Positions 7,930-16,321 of a stretch of 64,000 bases of DNA are shown piece after piece. Numbering within the stretch: position 1 is the stretch's first letter; each line of letters begins with the position of its first letter. The translations under genes and the position numbers were made by a program. This DNA comes from JBGRQA01 sp041725895 (lineage in GTDB: Bacteria; Bacteroidota; Bacteroidia; Bacteroidales; Marinifilaceae). The stretch lies in the NCBI GenBank assembly GCA_041725895.1, contig JBGRQA010000004.1, forward strand, positions 186,001 to 250,000. The letters are read 5' to 3'. A model generated the notes under the pieces. That model did no database searches, had not been told where the DNA came from, and saw only the letters and a list, made by a program, of their open reading frames with translations.

Positions 7930-8952
7930 CTAACGTCTCCTCCTGTTATTCCAATATTTGATGTAGTGTTCCTGTGATATTAGACCAACCGAGCCTCTGT
8001 ATATACCACCTCCATTAACATGGTCGTAAACCCGAACCACCAGCAAATTTATACTTCCAACCCGAACCAGGTTTACCGGAAGGTAATACCCTCTAAGTTG
8101 CAGGTAACTATTCCAATTCATTCTTGAAGGAGAAAACACTCCTGATTGCCCTACCAATACACCATTAAGATACACCTGATCCAGATCATCAATTTTCCCC
8201 ATTACCAGGACCATTCGATCCGCTAACACCTCTTCATCCACCTCGAATTCCAGAGCATAACAGGCATAGCCATCATAATTCTTGTATCCCTGGTTTTCCC
8301 AGTAACCGGGAACGATGATCTCATCCCATTCCTTGAGCTCTTCAATATCTTCATGGGCGTACTTTCCGGTTTTGAATTTCCAGGTTCCCTGCAGATCCAC
8401 ATCCACAGGAATTGCATCACGATCGATAACCAGGGCGATATCCCCATTTATGATTCCTCCTTCTCCACCATCATCATAAACACGAACGGCTATGGTATTT
8501 CTTTGCTGCAGGACTTCTCCCGGAATATAGTACAATCGATATGAATTGTAGGCTGTTGCATAACGGGGAGGAAAACTACCTGATTTCCCGATCCGCTTTC
8601 CATTGATAAAGACCTCATCCACATCATCAACATTTCCCAATTGAAGGTAAACACTTTGCCCCTTAAGAACATGCGGCTTATCAAAACCGGTCCGGTACCA
8701 GGCATACCCATCGTAGCCATAAAAGCCCTGGTTTTCCCACGCCGAAGGGACTTGAATGGATTCCCAACCCGAGTCGTCGTAATCCGAAGCAGCCCACCGG
8801 GGATCGTCACCAATGGAAAATTTCCAATGCTGATTCAAATCAACCACTTTTTTATATTCCTGAGCAGAACCAATGCCAGCAGCCCATAATATATAGAGAG
8901 TAGCTAAAACAGTTTTTACTAACAGTCGATTATACCAACAACTAATTTCCAT
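7930..8952 (-). CDS. Secreted protein of two tandem sugar-binding-type beta-sandwich domains
   Basis: A 340-residue protein with a signal peptide (about residues 1-30, ending GIGSAQ). It has two copies of a jelly-roll module of the type found at the N terminus of GH2 beta-galactosidases and in other carbohydrate-active proteins. Each copy has W(K)FSIGDDP-like, DYDDSGWESIQVPSAWE, YDGYAWYR, DDVDEVFINGKRIGKSG and AVRVYDDGGEGGI words (about residues 39-185 and 187-335). No catalytic domain follows, so it is probably a binding or scaffold protein rather than an enzyme. It has no T9SS C-terminal domain and ends in Arg-rich NNRRRR. It lies 36 bp downstream of a paralogue, in one operon. Confidence 0.75.
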   Translation of the reverse strand: MEISCWYNRLLVKTVLATLYILWAAGIGSAQEYKKVVDLNQHWKFSIGDDPRWAASDYDDSGWESIQVPSAWENQGFYGYDGYAWYRTGFDKPHVLKGQSVYLQLGNVDDVDEVFINGKRIGKSGSFPPRYATAYNSYRLYYIPGEVLQQRNTIAVRVYDDGGEGGIINGDIALVIDRDAIPVDVDLQGTWKFKTGKYAHEDIEELKEWDEIIVPGYWENQGYKNYDGYACYALEFEVDEEVLADRMVLVMGKIDDLDQVYLNGVLVGQSGVFSPSRMNWNSYLQLRGYYLPVNLVRVGSINLLVVRVYDHVNGGGIYRGSVGLISQEHYIKYWNNRRRR

Positions 8953-8988
8953 ATACTCTAATGTATCTAATCCAACTGAGAAATTGGC

Positions 8989-10068
8989 TCAATCCCACCA
9001 ATAATCAAATATCTTTTCCAACACCGATCGATTGTCCTTGTGTTTCCTGGGAAGCATCTGCACAGCCTTCTCCCGGCTTGTTATTCCGATTGGTCCGCGA
9101 TAAATTCCACCGGGACCGGTAAAATCCTTAACCATCACCTCCACTATATTGCTTCCTTCTTTCTTCAGAAGATCATCAGGAATATCATAAATTCTAAAAG
9201 TCATATGATTGACTCCTCTTTCAAAACGTCTCTTCCCTTTTGCTTTATCGCTCAATCGCAATCGCTCCCCATTTAAATAAACAATATCAATATCGTCAAT
9301 TACCCCAAGCACCAGCGCCTGGTCATAAGTTTTGAGCTGATCAGGATACCTGAACTCCTTTGTTAGACGTGCCTCTCCATCATACCCGCTATAGCCCCTG
9401 GCTTCCCAGAATCCTGGTACAAAAATTTTACCGGGTCGATAGGTAATCCGGTTCAAATTTCCTTTATCAACCGGCATCCCTGCCTCAAAATCCCAATAAC
9501 CACTTAAATCCACCTCCAACAGCTCCTGTTCCCGATCCAGGAAAAGTCCAACAGGGCCTTTTACAATTCCCCCACCCCCATAGTCATCAAACACTCTAAC
9601 GGCAATCACATTCTCACCAGACGGATGAAGAAGCGACTTTGGAATGGGATACATTCGCGGTACATCGTAAGCGGTAATTACGAGCGGGGGAAAATCTCCG
9701 GAAGCTCCAACCAATACTCCATTAACATAGACTTCATCCACATCATCAATATAGCCCATGTATAAGTAGAGGAACTCCCGTTCCAACTGAGTATGGATCT
9801 GAAAATGCTTCCGATACCAGGCAAAACCGTTGTACGCTTCAAAACCATTGTCTTCCCAGGTACTCGGAACCAATACCTTTTCCCAACCGGAATCATCGTA
9901 ATTGAGAAGTCCCCATTCCGGATCATCTCCGATTGAAAACTGCCAATATCCTTTCAGGTTGACAAGGCATTTCAGGTTTTCAGATTGTACCTTCTCAGTC
10001 TGAAAGCACAAGATAAAAATCAACAACACCAATTTACAACCAACTATTTTAAGGATATTTACTTTCAT
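8989..10068 (-). CDS. Secreted tandem beta-sandwich protein, paralogue of the downstream gene
   Basis: A 359-residue protein starting at ATG 10068, where the signal peptide MKVNILKIVG begins. Two jelly-roll modules are visible: the first has GDDPEWGLLNYDDSGWEKV, FAWYRKHF, DDVDEVYVNGVLVGASG and AVRVFDDYGGGGIVKGPVG; the second is more divergent (FVPGFWEARGYSGYDGEAR, IDDIDIVYLNGERLRLSD). It shares architecture and many motifs with the gene at 7930-8952, so this is a tandem duplication. As there, no glycosidase catalytic domain is present. It sits 47 bp below the small secreted protein, and the three genes probably form the output operon of the two-component system upstream. Confidence 0.75.
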   Translation of the reverse strand: MKVNILKIVGCKLVLLIFILCFQTEKVQSENLKCLVNLKGYWQFSIGDDPEWGLLNYDDSGWEKVLVPSTWEDNGFEAYNGFAWYRKHFQIHTQLEREFLYLYMGYIDDVDEVYVNGVLVGASGDFPPLVITAYDVPRMYPIPKSLLHPSGENVIAVRVFDDYGGGGIVKGPVGLFLDREQELLEVDLSGYWDFEAGMPVDKGNLNRITYRPGKIFVPGFWEARGYSGYDGEARLTKEFRYPDQLKTYDQALVLGVIDDIDIVYLNGERLRLSDKAKGKRRFERGVNHMTFRIYDIPDDLLKKEGSNIVEVMVKDFTGPGGIYRGPIGITSREKAVQMLPRKHKDNRSVLEKIFDYWWD

Positions 10069-10115
10069 TCTATTTAAATTTCTTACCACACAATTTTCCC
10101 TATCTCACTACACAT

Positions 10116-10484
10116 TCACAATTCCTTCTTAACAAAGCAGATACGAAATGCTATTTCTTCACCAACCAAAGTTTGGGAAGTGATTATTTCCTTCTTCTTC
10201 ACCTTTTCCCCCACCTTCTTCATCAAATCATCGTTAAATCCAATGATCTTTTTTAGCACCACTCGTTTTTCTTCATTTACCAAACAGCGCACCACCATAC
10301 GTTCCTGCTCCCCAATCTCCATATAACGAGTAAATCCAATGCTGGATATTGATTTTCTTAACTGCTTTACAACTTCAGTTTTTTCTTTTTCTATTTTCTT
10401 ATCCAAAGGTGACATTGCCATTCCAGCAATATTCGATAACAACAAACAAGCTACAACAATAATTATAATCTTTATTCTTTTCAT
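10116..10484 (-). CDS. Small exported protein of unknown function
   Basis: A 122-residue protein with a signal peptide (IKIIIIVVACLLLSNIAGMA). The mature part is charged (many Lys/Glu) and mixed alpha/beta, with IGEQERMVVRCLVNEEKRV and LVGEEIAFRICFVKKEL strands. It is the first gene after a promoter region carrying TGACA boxes, just downstream of an OmpR-type regulator. Position suggests a target of that system, perhaps an envelope-stress factor, but the family is not recognised. Confidence 0.6.
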   Translation of the reverse strand: MKRIKIIIIVVACLLLSNIAGMAMSPLDKKIEKEKTEVVKQLRKSISSIGFTRYMEIGEQERMVVRCLVNEEKRVVLKKIIGFNDDLMKKVGEKVKKKEIITSQTLVGEEIAFRICFVKKEL

Positions 10485-10582
10485 GACCCTAATTTTTTAA
10501 TTAACCAATCCGATTAGAAATTTTGATTGTAGAATGGAATCGTACGCCTTCCAATTCTTCATTCATCTTAAATTTCTATTGG

Positions 10583-10647
10583 CAAAATTAGGGTGCTCAA
10601 AAATCATTTTTGTCACCACCGGGTAAGCAGATGTCACAAATTGTCAT
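10583..10647 (-). promoter_or_regulatory. Promoter with three spaced TGACA boxes (candidate OmpR-type operator)
   Basis: On the minus strand a TAATTTTG -7 element lies at 10590-10583. TGACA words lie at 10615-10611, 10636-10632 and 10646-10642, that is with offsets of 21 and 10 bp, about two and one helical turns. The box nearest the promoter ends 20 bp before the -7 element, so it takes the place of the -33 TTTG. Direct repeats at helical spacing overlapping a weak -33 are typical of sites for OmpR/PhoB regulators that activate transcription. The predicted start of transcription is about 90 bp ahead of the gene at 10484. Confidence 0.55.
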
Positions 10648-10667
10648 CAACTCACTTTCGACCACTT

Positions 10668-11354
10668 TTAATCTACCAAACGATAGCCAACACCATGCAC
10701 TGTTAGTATAATTTTGGCATGGTTGGGATCATCTTCAACCTTTTGCCGAAGCTTTAAAACAAAATTGTCGATGGTGCGGGAAGTCGGCTGATATTCGGTT
10801 CCCCAAATGTGGTCAAGAAAATCATCTCTGCTCACAATTTGGTTTCGGTTTTCCCATAGATACCGGAGAATTTCAACCTCCTTGTGTGACATTTTAACCT
10901 CTTTATTTCCAATACGACCTTCAAAGGAGGAAAAATCGATGCAAAGTTTGCCCACCTGAACCTTTTCATGGCTTGTGCTCTCCTGGTGATTCTGAGTCCG
11001 GCGCAAAACGGCACGTATTCTGGCCAACAGTTCTCTCAAGCCAAAAGGTTTGGTGATATAATCGTCGGCACCAAACTCCAGGCCCAATACCTTATCGATC
11101 TCTTCTCCCCTGGCAGTTAATAATATGATGGGTGTATTGATCCCTTGTTCACGGACCCGCTTACAGATATCAAACCCTGAAATTTTAGGGAGCATTACAT
11201 CCAAAAGCACCAGGCTGTATACTTTGTTTGTAATCTTGTCCAAACCTGTTTCACCATCATCGGCCACTTCAACCTGATATCCCTCAAATTCCAGATTGTC
11301 CTTCAGCCCCATTAGCATTGCCGGTTCGTCTTCAACAATTAAGATCGGATGCAT
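10668..11354 (-). CDS. OmpR/PhoB-family response regulator
   Basis: A 228-residue protein with a receiver domain (residues 1-120: acidic pair VEDE, phospho-acceptor Asp52 in LVLLDVMLPKISG, conserved Lys in DDYITKPFG) and a C-terminal winged helix (VKMSHKEVEILRYLWENRN, then DHIWGTEYQPTSRTIDNFVLKLRQKVEDDP). It should be phosphorylated by the kinase encoded 18 bp upstream and bind direct repeats. The TGACA boxes at 10611-10646 lie immediately after its own stop codon, ahead of the next gene, and are its most obvious target. Confidence 0.92.
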   Translation of the reverse strand: MHPILIVEDEPAMLMGLKDNLEFEGYQVEVADDGETGLDKITNKVYSLVLLDVMLPKISGFDICKRVREQGINTPIILLTARGEEIDKVLGLEFGADDYITKPFGLRELLARIRAVLRRTQNHQESTSHEKVQVGKLCIDFSSFEGRIGNKEVKMSHKEVEILRYLWENRNQIVSRDDFLDHIWGTEYQPTSRTIDNFVLKLRQKVEDDPNHAKIILTVHGVGYRLVD

Positions 11355-11372
11355 ATTCTTTATATTTTTGTA

Positions 11373-12920
11373 TTAATTATTTACCGGGAAATACAATCCA
11401 AAACAACTCCCTTCTCCCAACCTGCTCCGCAGTTCTATGTTTCCCTTATGCGCCTCCATGATGTGTTTCACGATACTCAACCCGATTCCGGATCCCTTTG
11501 CTTTATGAGCAAGATCTCCCTTGGTAACCCTGTAGAATTTATCAAAAACCAGTGCCTGATCTTTGGGTGCAATCCCTATTCCATAGTCAGTTACCTGCAG
11601 GAATACAAAACCGTTCTCCTTTCCGGTCGAAATCGCTATTCTCCTATCTTGATCACTATATTTTACTGCATTATCTATTAAATTAATAACAGCTTCGGAA
11701 AGCGCCTCGCGATCAACGGCTATAATAGGCAATCCATTACCCGGAGAAAACTCAAGCGCAAAACCTTTACGATCCAGATGCTGCCTATAATTTTGTAATA
11801 CCATATCAAGTTCCGAATTCAAATCGCTGTTCTGAAAATGGTATTCTCGTCTTCCACTTTCTATCTTGCCAAAGTTTAGAATCTTGTTCACCATGGAAGA
11901 AAGACGATTGGTCTCAGTGTTGATAATCCGGTAGTACTCCATTCTTTTTTCATCGGAAGTCACCCTTCCCATCTCCAGTGTCTCCGAATACATATTTATA
12001 AGAGCCAATGGGGTTCTAATCTCATGCGAAACATTGGAGATAAATTCCGATTTCATCTGATTCAGACGAATTTGCTGTCGAATATTTCGAAACACAAACC
12101 AGGCCCCCAGTAACAGAACCACATTCATTACCCCCAGCAAAATAAAATTGGTGGTTGTTCTTTCATGTACCAGGTCCTCAACGGTATTGCCCTTCATCTG
12201 AATCCCCATCTGATACCCGGGCAGCAGCCAGATATCCTTTTTGTGCTGAATATTCTTATCCTCCTCCTCATGAATCGCATTGGCGTAAATTTCCCGGTTG
12301 GATGCACTTTCGAAAACTGAAATGTAAAACCGATTCTGTGCCACCCCTTGTATTTTGGGCCCCAGATTTTCGTTCACAAACTTAAGGGTATTTAACAAGA
12401 ATAGAATTGTTTGGCCAGACTCCGAGGCTTGCTTCCTTGCAAAAGCAAACAAACTCTTCCCCTCCATCTCCGTTTCCAAAACGCCAATTTTCTGGTACCC
12501 GCTTTTTATATATCTCTGGAGATTATTAATCATTTTATGATTATCCGAAAAAGCCCTCTCCAACGTCCCTTGCAATAAATGAAGACTATCCCTGGGGATT
12601 TTTTCTTTGGGAAAGAATCGAAACTTTCTGGAAGTCACCACTGCAATGGCATCAATGGAATAATTCTTGGCGCTTATCTTTCTTATTTCTTTCTCAAGAC
12701 CATCTTTACTATTATCCAACTGATAGGCCCAGCTACTCACTACATCATCAGAGTATTGATTCACCGAAAACAGAATGGATTCCAACTGACTGGAATAGAT
12801 GGAGTCGACCACCATCTCATTCTGACTGAGATTCCCCATTTCGTATGCCGAGAAAAACAAGGTAGGAAGGACCAACATTAAAGTCAGGGCAATGCCTATT
12901 TTCAATCCGGGTTTTATCAT
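11373..12920 (-). CDS. Membrane sensor histidine kinase
   Basis: A 515-residue kinase: transmembrane helix at about 7-26, a periplasmic sensor of roughly 230 residues without a recognised fold, second helix at about 259-278, HisKA with phospho-acceptor His299 in NVSHEIRTPLALI, and an HATPase_c domain with the N box (AVINLIDNAVKYS), G1 (VTDYGIGIAPKD) and G2 (KGSGIGLSIVKHIMEAH). It is co-transcribed with the response regulator downstream. A TATATTTG box on the minus strand at 12940-12947 may be the -7 element. The signal sensed is unknown; the output genes suggest something at the cell surface or carbohydrate-related. Confidence 0.92.
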   Translation of the reverse strand: MIKPGLKIGIALTLMLVLPTLFFSAYEMGNLSQNEMVVDSIYSSQLESILFSVNQYSDDVVSSWAYQLDNSKDGLEKEIRKISAKNYSIDAIAVVTSRKFRFFPKEKIPRDSLHLLQGTLERAFSDNHKMINNLQRYIKSGYQKIGVLETEMEGKSLFAFARKQASESGQTILFLLNTLKFVNENLGPKIQGVAQNRFYISVFESASNREIYANAIHEEEDKNIQHKKDIWLLPGYQMGIQMKGNTVEDLVHERTTTNFILLGVMNVVLLLGAWFVFRNIRQQIRLNQMKSEFISNVSHEIRTPLALINMYSETLEMGRVTSDEKRMEYYRIINTETNRLSSMVNKILNFGKIESGRREYHFQNSDLNSELDMVLQNYRQHLDRKGFALEFSPGNGLPIIAVDREALSEAVINLIDNAVKYSDQDRRIAISTGKENGFVFLQVTDYGIGIAPKDQALVFDKFYRVTKGDLAHKAKGSGIGLSIVKHIMEAHKGNIELRSRLGEGSCFGLYFPVNN

Positions 12921-13067
12921 TTGAAGTTACTTTATCCTCCAAATATAAGCAATATTAATAATGTTAAAGAGAATCCGAAATTCAAATCCATCAAACAGCC
13001 GCTTTGCAAAGGACTAAGGATAATTCATTTCTGCAGCAATTTTGGCACACTTTAACCGAAAAAATCA

Positions 13068-13095
13068 AAGGACCACTCCTCCCAGGATGGTCCTT
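13068..13095 (-). terminator. Hairpin downstream of the MFS transporter
   Basis: AAGGACCA (13068-13075) pairs with TGGTCCTT (13088-13095), an 8-bp perfect stem with a 12-base loop. On the minus strand it follows the MFS stop codon by about 80 bp and precedes the histidine kinase promoter. Confidence 0.55.
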
Positions 13096-13173
13096 CTGTC
13101 TATATTCGAAACCCAAATTAAATCAGCTTTATCTTGCATAAGCTGGTTTATCATCAAGAGATTATCCCCTTTT

Positions 13174-14361
13174 TCAGTTAAGGAATCTGTAGACTAAATT
13201 GGCTGCAAATGCACAAGCAAACATCATAATCCCAAAGGGTAAAATTGTGTCGTCCTGAAGAGTATGAAGAAGCATGCCGGTGATACCTGCCATAGCATAT
13301 TGAGTAACACCAATAACTGCAGTGGTGGCACCACTACTATTAGGAAACATATGCAGGACTGAAGCATTGGCATTACCGGAGATAACCCCAAGTACACCAA
13401 CAAAAACAACGATTAAAAGATATACTGGTACAAATGGAATGTTCCCTTTAAGCATGGTTAAACATAGTAAGGCTCCAGCCAATAATTGTATGACTAATCC
13501 TACAGTAAGAATCCTTTTAGGTTCAATGTACTTTACCATACGGGCGTTCACACCACTCATAGTCATCATTAGCAACACATTACTACCAAACAACAGGGGG
13601 AACATTTCAACCGGTATTTGAAAATGCTCGATATAGATTTCTGAAGAACCGGTAATAAAAGTAAACATACCGGAAAAACCCAATGCAGTAGCCAGAATAA
13701 ACCCCATTGCCTTGCCATTGGAAAAAACCGATACATAACTGGATAAGGTTGTTCGGATAATGCTTTCTCTGTTCCCATTTTTGTTGGTTTCAGGAATAAA
13801 AAAAGTAATTAACACAATAACAAGGAGGGAGTAGATGGTTAAGAAACTAAAAATAGATCTCCAGCCGAACATTTTAAGGAGAAAAGTCCCTACAGCCGGA
13901 GCCAATAGAGGTGCAGCCATCATAAACATGGAAATGTAGGATATCCTTCGGGCCAAATCCCTTCCGGTAAACAAATCACGTACAATCGCCATAGCCACAA
14001 CAACAGAGAAACCACCACCCAAAGCCTGAATGAACCGTAACACATAGAGCTGTCCCAAAGAATTACACTTCGAAAGTGCAAAACTGGTTACGCAAAATAC
14101 GAACAGACCTATGTATACGATAAGTTTACGACCAAAGTTATCAGATAAGGGTCCTCCTAAGAATTGACCGATAGCATACCCCAGGATATAAATAGTCATA
14201 GACAATTGAATATCTGATAGTGGAGTATTAAACCATTGTGCCATCACAGGAATTGCCGGCACATAAGTGTCTATTGCAAAGGGAGACAAGGATATAAGCG
14301 AGGCCAACACCAGGGTAAGAATTCCTATAGCCTTTTTATTTAGTTCAATGGATACATTCAT
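13174..14361 (-). CDS. MFS drug-resistance transporter, Bcr/CflA type
   Basis: A 395-residue, 12-helix inner-membrane transporter. The opening (LASLISLSPFAIDTYVPAIP) and the motif A region (LGYAIGQFLGGPLSDNFGRK) are characteristic of the Bcr/CflA branch of drug:H+ antiporters, as is motif C-like ALGGGFSVVVAMAIVRDLF. Members export bicyclomycin, chloramphenicol, sulfonamides or other small molecules. The substrate here cannot be read from sequence. The AraC-type gene just upstream on the same strand may control it. Confidence 0.88.
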   Translation of the reverse strand: MNVSIELNKKAIGILTLVLASLISLSPFAIDTYVPAIPVMAQWFNTPLSDIQLSMTIYILGYAIGQFLGGPLSDNFGRKLIVYIGLFVFCVTSFALSKCNSLGQLYVLRFIQALGGGFSVVVAMAIVRDLFTGRDLARRISYISMFMMAAPLLAPAVGTFLLKMFGWRSIFSFLTIYSLLVIVLITFFIPETNKNGNRESIIRTTLSSYVSVFSNGKAMGFILATALGFSGMFTFITGSSEIYIEHFQIPVEMFPLLFGSNVLLMMTMSGVNARMVKYIEPKRILTVGLVIQLLAGALLCLTMLKGNIPFVPVYLLIVVFVGVLGVISGNANASVLHMFPNSSGATTAVIGVTQYAMAGITGMLLHTLQDDTILPFGIMMFACAFAANLVYRFLN

Positions 14362-14458
14362 ATCAAAAACGGTTTAGTGAAACTGAAACTAATTTTCAGG
14401 CCACAAAATTACCGCTAATAAAAGTATCCAAATTGTGTTTTAAGTAGGTATGATGGTA

Positions 14459-15289
14459 CTATTTGGAGATTTTACGAAATTCGTTGGGAGTCATTCCCTC
14501 CAGATTTTTAAAGAAACGATTAAAATAGGCGGGATCTTTAAACCTCAGTTTATAGGCAATCTCTTTTATCGAATTATCCGTATATACAATTTCCCGCTTG
14601 GCCTCCAACAGTAATCGCTCATGAATTAATTGAGTTACGGTTTTGCCCAGTGTTTGAATGGAAAGATCGTTCAGATGCTTTAATGAAAGATACACTTTTT
14701 TTGCATAGTAACTCCCCGAACGTTGGGTAATGTAGGATTTGTTAATCTCCATCCTCAACTTAATTATCCTGTCGTCAATTTTAATTGGATTTGAGAGGCC
14801 TCTGCATTCCAGGCAGTTTATCAAAAGAGCGGACAGGTAATTCCTGACCAGTTTCTGATTCTGGTTTGGCTTAGCAGCCTCATACTCCAATAAAGCTACC
14901 AGATTGTGTAAAGTAGGAACATGCCCCAAAGAAATATCAACAGAATAATTATTGTCCGGATAGTAAAAAAGCTGGCTTACCGATACATTCTCTGTTGCTT
15001 GTATATCATATAAAATATCCTTGGGGAATGCGATAATAAAACCCTCCTGATTATCTGGTTTCATCTCGTGGATTCTTCCCGGTGATAAAAAGTAGATTAG
15101 ATTTTTCGCTACAGGATAATCGGAGAAATCAATCCGATGAGTACCACTTCCCTTATTAAAGAATACCAACTCATAGAAATCATGTCGATGTGCCGGATAA
15201 AAGAATCGTTCATTGGATTTACAAATCTTTCGAACCGAAATATATCGACGAGCTCCTTTAAAAGTCTTTATTGGGAAATTAACCGTCAT
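14459..15289 (-). CDS. AraC-family transcriptional regulator
   Basis: A 276-residue protein from ATG 15289 (an in-frame TTG two codons earlier is less likely). Residues 15-90 form a cupin-like sensor (FFYPAHRHDFYELVFFNKGSGTH, then YFLSPGRIHEM). The C terminus carries two helix-turn-helix motifs, the second one clear (NSIKEIAYKLRFKDPAYFNRFFKN with the family signature GMTPNEFRK). It lies about 100 bp upstream of the MFS gene in the same direction, suggesting it senses a compound and switches the pump, which is inference. Confidence 0.88.
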   Translation of the reverse strand: MTVNFPIKTFKGARRYISVRKICKSNERFFYPAHRHDFYELVFFNKGSGTHRIDFSDYPVAKNLIYFLSPGRIHEMKPDNQEGFIIAFPKDILYDIQATENVSVSQLFYYPDNNYSVDISLGHVPTLHNLVALLEYEAAKPNQNQKLVRNYLSALLINCLECRGLSNPIKIDDRIIKLRMEINKSYITQRSGSYYAKKVYLSLKHLNDLSIQTLGKTVTQLIHERLLLEAKREIVYTDNSIKEIAYKLRFKDPAYFNRFFKNLEGMTPNEFRKISK

Positions 15290-15612
15290 ACACAAATTTA
15301 ATTATAAATAGGCTGTATCCTATCCAGGATTTAAAACTTCCTCTTTTCAGTGAGTTGCTTTTCCTACGTATTGTTTTTTCCTGAGAATTGTTCGTCTGTA
15401 AATGTGTGGGGAATTTACCGGCGTGACTTCGCACTTAACCTTGTAGATTACCTAGTACTCACCCTCAGAATTTGATCTGATTAACATGCAATTAAACAAA
15501 AACACATTTTCATAATTTCAACAAAATAACTATACAATATTTTCTATTATATTTACATATTACACTTAAATACCAAACTTCTATTTCTTTCGTATATAAC
15601 AAACACTACTAA
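15290..15612. other. AT-rich gene-free stretch
   Basis: These 323 bp separate the AraC gene from the divergent membrane-protein gene. No open frame, repeat or strong hairpin is visible. Composition becomes very AT-rich toward 15612, continuous with the following gene. Promoters for both neighbours must lie here, but I find no convincing TTTG/TAnnTTTG pair. Confidence 0.4.
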
Positions 15613-16218
15613 ATGAAACTAACATTCCCACTTGCAATAAGATATTTATTACCGGCATTTTCATTATTTCAAGCTTTGAATCTTACACTTCATTCGAATT
15701 TTGAAATATCTGTTAATAAACTTGATAATTTACTTATTCTCGTCATAATTGGATTGCTCTCCTACCTATCTTATAAATCGTTAATATATAACACAATAAT
15801 AATACGGCTTCAAGATTGGCTTTGCTTTAAAAAAACAAACTATAGGAAATATCTACAAAAAAAATATAATATAAATAAAAGACGAATAGCAATGGACGTT
15901 TTTATTGCAATCAGAGATGAACACCTAAAAGAATACTACAATGAGAAACAAGAAGTTATCGCTTCGTCTATTCATCTATTTTATATGAATTCAATTTCTA
16001 TCTTTTTTGTTGCTGGATATAATATTTACATAAAACAAATAAATTATTTCATCTACTTTTTCGGAGCTAGTCTATTTTTTTTATTAATTGCTATAATAGT
16101 TGATCGCATATACGAACAAAGGGAATTGATGTTGTTAAAGAAAATAGATGAAAAAGAACTTTATAATTTTACTAATAAAATCCTTGACAGATATATTACG
16201 ACTCAGGAAACACTGTAA
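15613..16218 (+). CDS. AT-rich multi-pass membrane protein of unknown function
   Basis: A 201-residue protein with probable helices at about 8-26, 40-58, 120-138 and 145-165, and a cytoplasmic loop of about 60 residues between the second and third helices with many Lys, Tyr and Asn (FKKTNYRKYLQKKYNINKRR). It ends with a Lys/Glu-rich tail. Codon use is strongly biased to A/T compared with every neighbour, so recent acquisition is plausible. No family is recognised. It is alone on its strand between an AraC gene and the E1 dehydrogenase. Confidence 0.55.
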   Translation: MKLTFPLAIRYLLPAFSLFQALNLTLHSNFEISVNKLDNLLILVIIGLLSYLSYKSLIYNTIIIRLQDWLCFKKTNYRKYLQKKYNINKRRIAMDVFIAIRDEHLKEYYNEKQEVIASSIHLFYMNSISIFFVAGYNIYIKQINYFIYFFGASLFFLLIAIIVDRIYEQRELMLLKKIDEKELYNFTNKILDRYITTQETL

Positions 16219-16263
16219 TATAACTTTAGCTGACATGAATTAAGCAAAATATACTCCCAGTAA

Positions 16264-16293
16264 GACGGCCCACTCCTCTCGGTGTGGGCCGTC
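16264..16293. terminator. Bidirectional hairpin terminator
   Basis: GACGGCCCAC (16264-16273) pairs with GTGGGCCGTC (16284-16293), a perfect 10-bp G/C-rich stem with a loop reading TCCTCTCGGT. It lies between two convergent genes and can end both transcripts. Confidence 0.75.
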
Positions 16294-16321
16294 ATGCAAT
16301 TATTAATCCTTAGTGTTAAAG

